Positions 37,269 to 48,524 are shown, counted from the first letter of the stretch. The stretch is DNA of 64,000 nt from Paracoccus xiamenensis (GCF_011308835.1 NZ_JAAOHY010000007.1:62001-126000); one strand, 5' to 3'. Notes: a model not told the origin generated them from the sequence alone. Translations and numbers: made by a program.

Positions 37269-38239
37269 AGGTCCTGCTGCCGTTGAGCGCCCTGTGCGCT
37301 CTGCTGATGCTGGCCTCGCTGCTGATTGGACCGGCGGGGGCGGGTTTGGGTGGCAGCCTTGCTGCGCTGTGGTCGGGCGAGGGCGCGCTGGGTCTGGTGA
37401 TGCGCGAAATCCGTGCCCCTCGGGCGGTGTTGGGCCTGCTGGTCGGCGCCTCGCTGGGGCTGTCGGGGGCGGCGATGCAGGGCTATCTGCGCAATCCGCT
37501 GGCCGAGCCGGGGCTGATCGGCGTGTCGGCATCTGCCGCGCTTGGCGCGGTGATCGCGCTGCAAACCGGCTTTGCGACGGCCTTCGTGCTGGCGCTGCCC
37601 ATCGCGGCGCTGGCGGGCGCGGTGCTGGCGGTAGGGCTGATCCTGATCATGGCGGGGCCGGGCGGCGGATCACTGGCGCTGATCCTTGCCGGCGTGGCGA
37701 TTTCGGCGCTGGCGGGGGCGCTGACCTCGCTGGTGCTGAACCTGTCGCCCAACCCCTTCGCCGCCAATGAAATCGTGTTCTGGATGATGGGCTCGCTGGC
37801 CGACCGATCATGGCTGCACGTCGCCATCGCCGCGCCCTTCATGGCGGCGGGCGCGGCGATGCTATGGGGGGCCGGGCGCGGCCTTGATGCGCTGACATTG
37901 GGCGAGGACGCCGCCGCATCGCTGGGCATCGACCTGCCCCGCCTGCGCCTGCGGCTGGTGCTGGGCGTGGCGGCGATGGTCGGCGCGGCAACCGCCGTTG
38001 CCGGGGCCATCGGCTTTGTCGGGCTGGTGGTGCCGCATCTGCTGCGCGGCGCGGTCGGCGCACGGCCGGGGCGGCTGCTGGCGGCATCCGCGCTTGGCGG
38101 CGCGGCGCTGGTGCTGGCCGCCGACATCGCCGTACGGCTGATCCTGCCGGGGCGCGACCTGAAGCTGGGCGTGGTCATGGCGCTGATCGGTGCGCCGGTC
38201 TTTCTGCATCTGATCTGGCGACAAAGGCGGGGGCGCTGA
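37265..38239 (+). CDS. btuC: Cobalamin-type ABC transporter permease (FecCD family)
   Basis: A 324-residue FecCD/BtuC permease with about ten membrane segments. Motifs include IRAPRAVLGLLVGASLGLSG, MQGYLRNPLAEPGLIGVS and GAIGFVGLVVPHLLRGAVG, where the last contains the ATPase-coupling loop. It overlaps btuF by four bases and shares its last base with the start of the ATPase gene. Confidence 0.9.
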   Translation: MKVLLPLSALCALLMLASLLIGPAGAGLGGSLAALWSGEGALGLVMREIRAPRAVLGLLVGASLGLSGAAMQGYLRNPLAEPGLIGVSASAALGAVIALQTGFATAFVLALPIAALAGAVLAVGLILIMAGPGGGSLALILAGVAISALAGALTSLVLNLSPNPFAANEIVFWMMGSLADRSWLHVAIAAPFMAAGAAMLWGAGRGLDALTLGEDAAASLGIDLPRLRLRLVLGVAAMVGAATAVAGAIGFVGLVVPHLLRGAVGARPGRLLAASALGGAALVLAADIAVRLILPGRDLKLGVVMALIGAPVFLHLIWRQRRGR

Positions 38240-38982
38240 TGCGGCTGGAATTGCAGGATCTGACCGTTCGGCGCGGCACGCGCGTGACCGTAGACAGGGC
38301 CAGCCTGTCGGCAGGCCCCGGCGAATTCATCGGGCTGATCGGCCCCAATGGCGCCGGCAAGACCAGCCTGATGCGGGCGGCGCTTGGCCTGATCGCGGCC
38401 AGCGGTTCTTCGTCCCTGACGGCACTGCCCCCCGCCCGCCGGGCACTTGCCGCCGCGTGGCTGCCCCAGACGCGCGAGGCCGCATGGCCCGTCACGGCCG
38501 AGGCACTGATCCGCCTTGGCCGCATTCCCCATGCCCGCCCCGATGCCGATCCCGCCCATATCGAGGCCGCAATGGCCCGCATGGGCATCACCCATCTGCG
38601 CGCGCGCCCGGTCACCGAACTGTCGGGCGGCGAACAGGCGCGCGTCCTCATCGCCCGCGCGCTGGCACAGGACACCCCGATCCTGATGGCGGACGAACCC
38701 ATCGCCGGCCTCGACCCGGCCCATCAGATCGGCGCCATGGCCACATTCCGCACGCTGGCGGATGAGGGGCGGCTGGTCATCGCATCCCTGCACGACCTTG
38801 GCCTTGCGGCGCGCCATTGCACCCGGCTGGTACTGATGGATCAGGGCCGGATCGCCGCCGACGGCCCGCCCGCAAAGGTTCTGACCCCCGCGCTGCTGGC
38901 GCAGGTTTTCGGCGTACAGGGCTATTTCGCCGAGACCCCGGAGGGCCCGGTCTTTCAGCCCTTGCGTCTGACCGCGCCATGA
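38239..38982 (+). CDS. btuD: Cobalamin-type ABC transporter ATP-binding protein
   Basis: A 247-residue ABC ATPase. The Walker A motif GPNGAGKTS, signature LSGGEQARV and Walker B ILMADEP are intact. The family is that of heme/vitamin B12/ferrichrome importers. It starts on the last base of the permease gene and completes btuBFCD. A terminator-like hairpin follows the stop. Confidence 0.9.
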   Translation: MRLELQDLTVRRGTRVTVDRASLSAGPGEFIGLIGPNGAGKTSLMRAALGLIAASGSSSLTALPPARRALAAAWLPQTREAAWPVTAEALIRLGRIPHARPDADPAHIEAAMARMGITHLRARPVTELSGGEQARVLIARALAQDTPILMADEPIAGLDPAHQIGAMATFRTLADEGRLVIASLHDLGLAARHCTRLVLMDQGRIAADGPPAKVLTPALLAQVFGVQGYFAETPEGPVFQPLRLTAP

Positions 38983-39006
38983 AAAAGGGGCCGGTTTCCC
39001 GGCCCC
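38982..39006. terminator. Hairpin between btuD and katG
   Basis: GGGGCCGG / CCGGCCCC (38987-39006) with a TTTC loop is preceded by A5, which is a U-tract on the minus strand. It is therefore mainly the katG terminator and may also end the btu transcript. Confidence 0.7.
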
Positions 39007-39028
39007 CTGTTCCTCGCGACAAGTCGGA

Positions 39029-41323
<2,295 letters not shown>

Positions 41324-41347
41324 TTACGGATACGATAAGCTCCGCTG

Positions 41348-42259
41348 ATGCAATCCTTGACCATGAAGCAGCTGCGTTATTTCGAGGCTCTGGCCCGCAC
41401 CGGCCAGTTCGGCCGCGCGGCCGAAGATTGCGCGATCACCCAGCCTGCACTGTCCATGCAGATCAAGGAACTGGAAATTCTGGTCGGCGCGCCGCTGGTT
41501 GAACGCGGCGCGCGGCAAGTGCGTCTGACCGCGCTTGGCCAGCAATTCGCCGCCCGCGCCCGCGACATCCTGCGCGCCGTTGATGAGCTGGGCGAACTGG
41601 CCCGCGCCGATGGCGAAACCCTGTCCGGCCCCTTGCGCATCGGTGTGATCCCGACGGTGGCCCCCTATCTGCTGCCGCGCCTGATCCAGTCCCTGCAACG
41701 CCAGTTCCCCGGCCTCGACCCGCAACCGCGCGAAACGGTGACACAGCGCCTGATCGAGGACCTGCTGGAATCGCGGCTGGACATCGCCATCGTGGCCTTG
41801 CCGGTGTCTGAACCGGCGCTTGTGGAAACCGCGCTGTTCGACGAGGAATTCGTACTGGTCCGCCCGCTGGCCGATGCCGACAGGCCGGTACCCAATGCCG
41901 AAGGCCTGCAACAGATGCGCCTGCTGCTGCTGGAGGAAGGCCATTGCTTCCGCGATCAGGCCCTGTCCTTCTGCAAGCTGCCCGCACCCGCCCGCGGGCT
42001 GATGGAGGGCAGTTCGCTGTCAACGCTGGTCCAGATGGTCGGCGCCGGGATCGGCGTCACCCTGATCCCCGAAATGGCGGTCGAGGTCGAAACCCGGATG
42101 GCCGGCGTCGCCGTGGCGCGGCTTCCGGTTCCACGCCCCAGCCGCACCATCGGCATGGTCTGGCGCAAGTCGAACCCGCTGGCCGACCGCTTCGCCCAGA
42201 TCGCCCAGATCGTCCGCGAGATCGGCCAGACCCCGGTCCAGCCGATGCTGCGGAATTAG
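41348..42259 (+). CDS. oxyR: LysR-type peroxide sensor OxyR
   Basis: A 303-residue LysR regulator. The winged helix lies in residues 1-65 (RTGQFGRAAEDCAITQPALS). The effector domain carries both redox cysteines, C200 and C209 in EEGHCFRDQALSFCK, matching C199 and C208 of E. coli OxyR. Disulfide formation by H2O2 should activate katG, which is transcribed divergently. The intergenic region (41207-41347) is AT-rich near 41300-41340 and presumably holds the OxyR site. The ATG at 41363 is an alternative start. It meets the siderophore-interacting gene tail to tail with a 3-base gap. Confidence 0.92.
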   Translation: MQSLTMKQLRYFEALARTGQFGRAAEDCAITQPALSMQIKELEILVGAPLVERGARQVRLTALGQQFAARARDILRAVDELGELARADGETLSGPLRIGVIPTVAPYLLPRLIQSLQRQFPGLDPQPRETVTQRLIEDLLESRLDIAIVALPVSEPALVETALFDEEFVLVRPLADADRPVPNAEGLQQMRLLLLEEGHCFRDQALSFCKLPAPARGLMEGSSLSTLVQMVGAGIGVTLIPEMAVEVETRMAGVAVARLPVPRPSRTIGMVWRKSNPLADRFAQIAQIVREIGQTPVQPMLRN

Positions 42260-42262
42260 GGC

Positions 42263-43060
42263 TCAGTCTTCCCCGGCCGCCTGCCCCAGCGTCCAGTAAT
42301 TCGACAGATCGACCTGATCCGGGTCCAGATCGGCCCCGTCCAGATGCGCGCGAAGCGCCGTAATGGCCGCCCGCTCGCCCCCCGCCCAGATATAGGTGCC
42401 GCGCGGCGGGACGCTGGGGATCAGCCGGGTCATCGCCTCGGCATCGGTCTCGTCATAGGGGTGCCACTGGATCTGCGCCGCCTTCGGTGCCGTCAGCGGG
42501 ATCTGCGCGTCGGGCGATCCGATCAGGATATGGGCGGTGACGGCGGCATCTTCGGGCAACATTTCCAGCCAGTTGGCGATGGCCGGCAGCGCGGTTTCGT
42601 CGCCGATCAGCAGATAGCTGTCGGCCTGCGGCAGCAAGACCGATACGCGCGGCCCGCCCAAGTGCAACTGCTGCCCCACCTGCACCTGCGCGGCCCAGCC
42701 CCCCGCAGGTCCATGGCCATGCAGCACAAAGTCGATATGCAACTGGCCCGAGGCCGGATCGAAGCCGCGCGGCGTATATTCGCGCGACACCACCGGCGGA
42801 TCCTGCGGCCAATGCAGCCGGCCATCGCCCTGCACCGGCAGGCTCAGCACACCAGTGTCAGGGTCGCGCAAGAACAGCTTGATGTGATCGTCGGGGCCGG
42901 GGCTTTCAAAGCCGGGATGGCTGCGGCCATCGGCTTCGAAGGCAGACAGCTGCGGCCCGGCCAGCGTCACGCGGCGCATCCGGGGCGACAGATCGGTGAC
43001 GGCCACCACTTCCAGCGCGCGCAAGGTGATGGGAAAACGGCGTTTTTCGGGGGCAGTCAT
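42263..43060 (-). CDS. Siderophore-interacting FAD protein (SIP/ViuB family)
   Basis: A 265-residue ferredoxin-reductase-like flavoprotein that reduces ferric siderophores after import. The FAD-binding SREYTPR motif is in the N-terminal barrel. The NAD(P)H domain appears as YLLIGDETALPAIANWLEML and the C terminus as TYIWAGGERAAITALRAHL. GGAG precedes the ATG at 43060 (a TTG is one codon upstream). It begins 18 bases after the last permease gene of the lyase/ABC operon, so it may be cotranscribed with it, although by function it belongs with the siderophore uptake genes at 48,730-52,337. Confidence 0.88.
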   Translation of the reverse strand: MTAPEKRRFPITLRALEVVAVTDLSPRMRRVTLAGPQLSAFEADGRSHPGFESPGPDDHIKLFLRDPDTGVLSLPVQGDGRLHWPQDPPVVSREYTPRGFDPASGQLHIDFVLHGHGPAGGWAAQVQVGQQLHLGGPRVSVLLPQADSYLLIGDETALPAIANWLEMLPEDAAVTAHILIGSPDAQIPLTAPKAAQIQWHPYDETDAEAMTRLIPSVPPRGTYIWAGGERAAITALRAHLDGADLDPDQVDLSNYWTLGQAAGED

Positions 43061-43078
43061 CAATCTCTCCGCAGATAA

Positions 43079-43819
43079 TCAGCCTTGCGCCAATCCGATG
43101 CGGCGCGACAGACGGCCTTCAAGGGCCTGGAAGCCCTCATAGATGAGAATTGCCAGAAGGCCCACAACCAGACCGCCCTGAACGACGAATGCAGTGTTAG
43201 AGGATAAAAGCCCCGCGATAATGACCTCGCCCAAGGTTTTCGCCGCAACGGTGGACCCGATGGTCGCCGTGGCAAGCGAGATCACCGCCGACAGCCGCAC
43301 GCCCGCAAGGATCAAGGGCATCGCCAACGGCAACTCGACCTGCCACAGGCGCTGACGCGGGGTCATGCCCATGGCGCGGGCGGCCTCGGTCACCTCGGGG
43401 CGTTGGTTGGTCAGCCCGGTCAGCGTGTTTTCGAAGATCGGCAGCAGTCCATACAGAAACAGCGCCACCAGCGTCGGCCCGGCACCGAAGCCCATCATCG
43501 GCACCGCCAGCGCCAGCACCGCGACCGGCGGAAAGGTTTGCCCGACCGACGTGACCGTCCGCGCCAATGGCAGAAATTCGCGCCCCGCAGGCCGGGTGAC
43601 CAGCACCCCCAGCGCCACCGCCACCAGCGTTGAGGCCGCCACCGCCAGCGCCACCAATCCCAGATGCGACAAGGTCAGGCTCAGCAGGCTGGTCTGGGTA
43701 TAGATCGCGGGGGCGTTGTTCTTCGTCAGCGGCTGGAACAGCCCGGCAAAACTGTCGGGGCTGATCAGAAACGCCAGCAGGAACAGCACCGCCAGCCCCA
43801 GAAGCAGCCGCGCGATCAT
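43079..43819 (-). CDS. Osmoprotectant-type ABC permease (OpuB/ProW-like)
   Basis: A 246-residue permease with ~6 membrane segments. The binding-protein-dependent transport motif appears as EAARAMGMTPRQRLWQVELP, then LPLAMPLILAGVRLS. This is the second permease of a system of the glycine betaine/choline/EgtU class. It overlaps the ATPase gene by ATGA. Together with the neighbouring lyase it may import a betaine such as ergothioneine. Confidence 0.85.
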   Translation of the reverse strand: MIARLLLGLAVLFLLAFLISPDSFAGLFQPLTKNNAPAIYTQTSLLSLTLSHLGLVALAVAASTLVAVALGVLVTRPAGREFLPLARTVTSVGQTFPPVAVLALAVPMMGFGAGPTLVALFLYGLLPIFENTLTGLTNQRPEVTEAARAMGMTPRQRLWQVELPLAMPLILAGVRLSAVISLATATIGSTVAAKTLGEVIIAGLLSSNTAFVVQGGLVVGLLAILIYEGFQALEGRLSRRIGLAQG

Positions 43820-44781
43820 CGGGCAGGACTTCCGGCAGAGGCCCGCGCCGCAGACCCGATGTCGGCGCCGGCGGCACGTTCGCGCAGGGCGGCCAGCGTG
43901 ACCACGCCACCGCCATCGACCGGCAGGCGATCGCGCCCGGTCCACAGGCAATCGGCAAGGGCGTCGCGAAGGCTCGCCTCGGCCGAGATGGGCGCCCCCG
44001 GCGCCTCGCCCGGCTGGACCAGATCGGCCACGCGCGACAGTGACAGCAGGCGGAATGGCCGCTCACCCGTGCCGATCAGCTCTTGCACGAAGGGGGTTGC
44101 GGGGCGGGTCAGGATCTCGGCCGGGGGGGCATATTGCAGCAGCCGCCCCTTATCCATGACCGCGATCCGGTCGCCAAGTGCGACGGCCTCCTCCATGTCA
44201 TGGGTGACGATCACCAGCGTGGTGCCCAACCTGCGTTGCAGGGCGCGCAGATCCTCCTGCGCCTTGGCGCGGATCACCGGATCCAGCGCGCCAAAGGGTT
44301 CGTCCATCAGCAACAGTTCGGGCCGCGCCGCCAGCGCTCGGGCAACGCCGACGCGCTGCTGTTGGCCGCCGGACAATTCATGCGGCATGCGGTCGCGGAA
44401 CTGGGTGGGGTCCAACTGGAACATCGCCAGCAGCTCATCAACGCGGGCGCGGATCTCGGCCTCGGGCCAGTTCAGCAGGCGCGGCACGGTGGCGATGTTC
44501 TGCGCAACGGTGCGATGCGGAAACAGCCCGTGGCCCTGAATGGCATAGCCGATACGCCGACGCAGCAGATAGGGCGCGATCGCGGCGGTGTCCTGCCCGT
44601 CGATCAGCACCCGGCCGGCACTGGGTTCGACCAGCCGATTAATCATCCGCAACAGTGTCGTCTTGCCAGAGCCTGAGGTGCCGACAAGCGCCGCGATCTG
44701 CCCGGTTTCCACCGTCAGGCTGACATCGTCGACCACGGTATTGCCGTCATAGCGCTTGGTCAGGTTCTGGATCTCGATCAT
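43816..44781 (-). CDS. Osmoprotectant-type ABC ATP-binding protein (OpuBA/ProV-like)
   Basis: A 321-residue ATPase. Walker A GTSGSGKTT, signature LSGGQQQRV and Walker B LLLMDEPFGALDP are intact, with the QGHGLFPHRTV Q-loop typical of quaternary amine transporters. Residues about 250-320 form a short C-terminal extension resembling a single degenerate CBS unit, where classic OpuCA has two. It is flanked by permease genes that overlap it at both ends. Confidence 0.88.
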   Translation of the reverse strand: MIEIQNLTKRYDGNTVVDDVSLTVETGQIAALVGTSGSGKTTLLRMINRLVEPSAGRVLIDGQDTAAIAPYLLRRRIGYAIQGHGLFPHRTVAQNIATVPRLLNWPEAEIRARVDELLAMFQLDPTQFRDRMPHELSGGQQQRVGVARALAARPELLLMDEPFGALDPVIRAKAQEDLRALQRRLGTTLVIVTHDMEEAVALGDRIAVMDKGRLLQYAPPAEILTRPATPFVQELIGTGERPFRLLSLSRVADLVQPGEAPGAPISAEASLRDALADCLWTGRDRLPVDGGGVVTLAALRERAAGADIGSAARASAGSPAR

Positions 44782-45974
44782 GCGTCGGTCCTTTCGGTTC
44801 GGGCGGGCTCCAGCGTCTCGACCAGCAGATCAAGCGCGATGCCGGCAACCAGCGCCAGTGCAATGGTCGGCAGCGCGCCCAGCAAGACGAGGTCCATCGC
44901 CGTCTGGTTCAGGCCCTGAAAGACAAAGGTGCCAAAGCCGCCGCCGCCGATCAGCCCGGCGATCACGGCAAGGCCGATATTCTGCACCAGCACGATCCGC
45001 ACTGCGGTGAGGATCACCGGAAGCGCCAGCGGGAACAGCACGCCGCGCAGCACCTGGCCTTCGGTCATGCCCAGCCCGTAAGCCGCATCGCGCGCCGCCG
45101 CAGGCACCCCGCGCAAGCCCACCAGCGTGTTCGACACCACCGGCAGCAGCGAATACAGAAACAGCGCTACCAGCGCCGGAAAGATGCCGATCCCGGCGAT
45201 CCCCAGCTCGGCGGCACCGGGCAGGTTCGCCGCGATCCAGCCGAAGATCGGGATCATGATCCCGAACAGCGCCAGCGACGGGATCGTTTGCAGGATGTTC
45301 AGCACGCCCAGCACCGCCCGGCGCAGGCGCGGCAGCAGGTAGATGCCGGTGCCGATGGGCAGCCCGACCAGCAGCGCGCCCCCCAACGAGCCGAAGGCCA
45401 GCACCAGATGCCGCCCGGCCTCGCGCCAGAACAGGTCCTTGCGGGCCTCGTATTCGCGCATGACCGACACGCCGTCCAGCCAGCCCGACCACAGCACCCC
45501 GCCAATCACCACGATCGCTGCCGCCAGCAGCAGCCAGCGCCGCGCAAGGGTCAGCCGCAGCCGCGACAGCGCATCGGTGGCCATCAGCGCAAAAGCCAGC
45601 AGCAGCAGCCAGAACCCCGCTGCTGGCGCGACCCGCGCCATGGTGTTGCCTTCCGGCGTCAGAAACCGGGCGGCCGCACCCAGCGCCAGCAGCACCGCCA
45701 CCACGCCGCCAGCGCCAAGCGCCAGCCGCAGCGTCATTGGCAACCGGCCAGAGATGCCCGCGATCAGCGCCAATGCCAGCAGGGCCATCGCCCCCCAGCC
45801 AAGCGGACCGATCGCCGCGCCCAGCAAAACGCCCTCGCCCAGCACGATGCGGTTGGCCTTGAACTGCACCAGCGGCAGCGCCAGCCCCGCAACGCCGATC
45901 AAGGCGAACAAAAGCCCCGGCCGGCTAAGTGGCCGGGACGCGGGCCGCGCAGATGGGATCGGCATATCGGTCAT
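44778..45974 (-). CDS. Osmoprotectant-type ABC permease with N-terminal membrane extension
   Basis: A 398-residue permease. The first ~190 residues carry about five additional membrane segments (LLFALIGVAGLALPLVQF onward). The C-terminal half is the canonical ProW/OpuBB permease, with ARDAAYGLGMTEGQVLRGVL and a GGGGFGTFVF stretch. This long-permease form occurs in one OpuB-like subgroup. It precedes the ATPase gene with ATGA overlap and starts 55 bases after the binding-protein stop. Confidence 0.85.
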   Translation of the reverse strand: MTDMPIPSARPASRPLSRPGLLFALIGVAGLALPLVQFKANRIVLGEGVLLGAAIGPLGWGAMALLALALIAGISGRLPMTLRLALGAGGVVAVLLALGAAARFLTPEGNTMARVAPAAGFWLLLLAFALMATDALSRLRLTLARRWLLLAAAIVVIGGVLWSGWLDGVSVMREYEARKDLFWREAGRHLVLAFGSLGGALLVGLPIGTGIYLLPRLRRAVLGVLNILQTIPSLALFGIMIPIFGWIAANLPGAAELGIAGIGIFPALVALFLYSLLPVVSNTLVGLRGVPAAARDAAYGLGMTEGQVLRGVLFPLALPVILTAVRIVLVQNIGLAVIAGLIGGGGFGTFVFQGLNQTAMDLVLLGALPTIALALVAGIALDLLVETLEPARTERTDA

Positions 45975-46029
45975 CGTGTCGCGATCAGCGAAACGCGCGG
46001 GCGGCGCGCAGCACGCCGCCCCGCCGGCA

Positions 46030-46938
46030 TCACTTCAGGATGCCCTTCTGGGTCAGGTAGTCCTTGGCGACCGCATTGGCGGGCTCACCGCCGACCTGGA
46101 TACGACCGTTCAGCTCCTGCAGGGTGACCAGATCCAGGCCCTCGAAAATCGGGTTCAGCACCTCGGCGATCTGGGGGTGTTCGGCCAGCACCTCATCACG
46201 GACGACGGCGGCGGGCTGATAGACCGGCTCGACCGCCTTGTCGTCTTCCATCACCACCAGACCAGCGGGCGCGATGCCGCCATCGGTGCCGTACACCATG
46301 GCCGCGTTCACGCCCGAGGTCTGCTGCGCCGCCGCCGCGATGGTCGCCGCCGTGTCACCGCCGGACAGCTGCACCAGCTGATCCGGCGTCAGTTCAAAGC
46401 CGTAGGTCGACTGAAATGCCGGCAGCGCGGCGGGCGAGGTCACGAACTCGGTCGAGGCGGCCAGCTTCACCTCGCCGCCATCGGCCACATATTTGCCGAA
46501 ATCCGACATGGTTTTCAGGCTGCCGCCATCGGCCATGTCCTGCCGCACGGCAATGGCCCATGTATTGTTGGCGGGCGAAGGCGCCAGCCATGTCAGCCCG
46601 GCGGGCTTGTCCAGTTCGGCCGCGCGGGCATAGCCTTCGGCGGCGTTTTTCCAGACGGGACTGTCGGCCTCATTATGAAAGAACGCCGCGTTGCCGGTAT
46701 ATTCCGGGTAGATGTCGATCTGGCCCGAGGTCAGCGCGTCACGCACGATCGGCGTGCCGCCCAGTTGCAGCTTGTCCTGCACCGGCAGACCGGCATTTTG
46801 CAGCGCCAGGAAAATGATGTTGCCCAGCAGGCCGCCTTCGGTGTCGATCTTCGAGGAGACAACGATATCCTTGGCAGAGGCGGCACCAGCGGCCAGCCCG
46901 ATCAGGGCGGCGGCGGCCAGGGTAGTGATGCGCGTCAT
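46030..46938 (-). CDS. Osmoprotectant-type substrate-binding protein (OpuBC/EgtU-like)
   Basis: A 302-residue periplasmic protein with a signal peptide (1-22, ALIGLAAGAASAK). The fold of quaternary-amine binding proteins shows in DIVVSSKIDTEGGLLGNIIF, in DIYPEYTGNAAFF and in LTWLAPSPANNTWAIAVRQD. These proteins bind trimethylammonium head groups in an aromatic cage; in Helicobacter and Streptococcus some bind ergothioneine. The start overlaps the lyase stop by ATGA, so binding protein and lyase are translationally coupled. Confidence 0.85.
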   Translation of the reverse strand: MTRITTLAAAALIGLAAGAASAKDIVVSSKIDTEGGLLGNIIFLALQNAGLPVQDKLQLGGTPIVRDALTSGQIDIYPEYTGNAAFFHNEADSPVWKNAAEGYARAAELDKPAGLTWLAPSPANNTWAIAVRQDMADGGSLKTMSDFGKYVADGGEVKLAASTEFVTSPAALPAFQSTYGFELTPDQLVQLSGGDTAATIAAAAQQTSGVNAAMVYGTDGGIAPAGLVVMEDDKAVEPVYQPAAVVRDEVLAEHPQIAEVLNPIFEGLDLVTLQELNGRIQVGGEPANAVAKDYLTQKGILK

Positions 46939-48524
46939 AGCATTTGCTCCTGTTGCGGTAGCGTTGCGGCATTGCGTTCAAGTTCCGATCCCGGCGCAAT
47001 CCCCAGAATGTCATCAAATGGCGAGAACGGCGCAAGATCAAGCAAATCCGCCTGCAAACCGGGCTGGCACAGTGCTTCCCTGATCGCCGTGATCCCCGCC
47101 GATTGCGGAATATCCCGCGTCAACGTCGGGACATGCTTTCGGGTTTCGCCGTAAAGGCGTGCGACCACACCCGGCGCCGGTGTCGCGCCGCACAGATCCA
47201 GCGCCTGCGCCGACAGGATCGCCTCGACCGCCTGCAGCCAGTCGAGCGCATCCAGTTGTTCGGCCAGCCGCCACGCGGTTAGCGATATGAATGCGGCCTC
47301 ATCCTCCAATCCGGCGGCAACAGCTTGATTCAGGACAGAAACCGGAGCCGAGGCGTCCGTGACCCGCACAACCTGTTCCAGCGCCAGCTTCATGATCGGG
47401 CCATAGCCGGTCGCGATCACGCCGGGCGGCACCAGATTGACGGGCAGCCCGTCCAGTTGGCCATTCACCATCAGCAGGCAACGGTTGAACGCATTGCGCG
47501 CCAGATGCGCCAGCGCAAGCTGGACTGACGACAGCCGCATCGACAGCGACAAAAGCAGGCTTCCGCCCGAGGTGACGACACGCCCCGCGACGACGATGGG
47601 GTTATCGTCGACATGCGCCGTTTCGGCGCGAACGGCATTGCCAGCTTCCAGTAAGGCATTGGCCGAGGCCCCGAAAATCTGCGCGATCATGCGGGCCGAA
47701 AGCGGGTCATGAACACGCTGCGAGACCGGCCAGTCACAGCCGGCGGAATTGGTCGTCAGCCAGCGCGCGACCCAGCGTTCTTGCGGCAGGCCGTTATATT
47801 CGGCGGCCAGCCAGACATCGCGGTTCTGACCCATCGCCTGCGCCGCTGTCAGCGCCAGTGCCATCTCGCGGCGCAGGGTGCGGCCGGCGCGGATGATGTA
47901 CAGCGCGGCTTTTGCCAGCCCGAATGAATTCGTGGCAACTGCCGCCAGCCCTTCGCGCGGCTGCATCGTATAGGGGGCCATCCCGGCTTGCGCGAAAGCC
48001 TCGGCGGCGGGCATCGCGCGCCCCTTCAGCCGCGCCATCCCCTCGCCCGCCATGACGGTGGCCAATTGCCCCATCTGGCCCAGATCGGCTGCCCCCGCAG
48101 TTCCCCGCACATTCATCACCGGCATCAGGTCGCGGTCCAGCATCTGTTGCAGAAAGCGCACGAAACCGACCGTGACCCCGACCTGCCCGGTCAGCAGCGA
48201 GTTCAGCCGCAGCACCATCGTCAGCCGCACGATCCCCGCGTGCACCTCTTCGCCGACGGCGACCTGATGGGCAAATGGCAGCGAGCGGGTGTATTCCAGC
48301 ATCTCGCGCCCTTGCTGTTCAACGTCCTTCAGCGCACCGACGCCCGTGGTCGAGCCATAGATTCGCTGCCCATCCTTCAGCGCCGCAAGAAAACTGTCGC
48401 GCCCCGCCTGCACGCGATCAATCGCGGCGTCTGAAATGGTGATCCGCCCTTCGCCCGCAGCGATCCGCGACAGCGTCGCAAGGTCGATTTCCGCCCCATC
48501 CAGGACGATCTGGTCAGCACTCAC
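46935..48524 (-). CDS. HutH/PAL-fold ammonia-lyase homologue lacking the MIO serine; candidate ergothionase
   Basis: A 529-residue protein of the histidine/phenylalanine ammonia-lyase superfamily. Conserved sites include the YGSTTGVG loop (Tyr56), His86 in SLPFAHQVAVG, a VDDNPIV motif and a GLEDEAAF segment in place of QEDHVSM. The Ala-Ser-Gly triad that cyclises to the MIO electrophile is not present: residues 141-148 read GTAGAADL, with no serine. The QDPYSLR motif is replaced by HDPLSAR. Ergothionase, which releases trimethylamine from ergothioneine, is a known homologue that works without MIO. Coupling to a betaine-type ABC system supports that function, but it is inference. It is the first gene of the operon. 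Confidence 0.7.
   Translation of the reverse strand: MSADQIVLDGAEIDLATLSRIAAGEGRITISDAAIDRVQAGRDSFLAALKDGQRIYGSTTGVGALKDVEQQGREMLEYTRSLPFAHQVAVGEEVHAGIVRLTMVLRLNSLLTGQVGVTVGFVRFLQQMLDRDLMPVMNVRGTAGAADLGQMGQLATVMAGEGMARLKGRAMPAAEAFAQAGMAPYTMQPREGLAAVATNSFGLAKAALYIIRAGRTLRREMALALTAAQAMGQNRDVWLAAEYNGLPQERWVARWLTTNSAGCDWPVSQRVHDPLSARMIAQIFGASANALLEAGNAVRAETAHVDDNPIVVAGRVVTSGGSLLLSLSMRLSSVQLALAHLARNAFNRCLLMVNGQLDGLPVNLVPPGVIATGYGPIMKLALEQVVRVTDASAPVSVLNQAVAAGLEDEAAFISLTAWRLAEQLDALDWLQAVEAILSAQALDLCGATPAPGVVARLYGETRKHVPTLTRDIPQSAGITAIREALCQPGLQADLLDLAPFSPFDDILGIAPGSELERNAATLPQQEQML

Noticed and set aside
46935..48524. Simple annotation as histidine ammonia-lyase HutH
   Set aside because: The MIO-forming serine and the QDPYSLR motif are missing and no other hut gene is near, so the standard label would be misleading.
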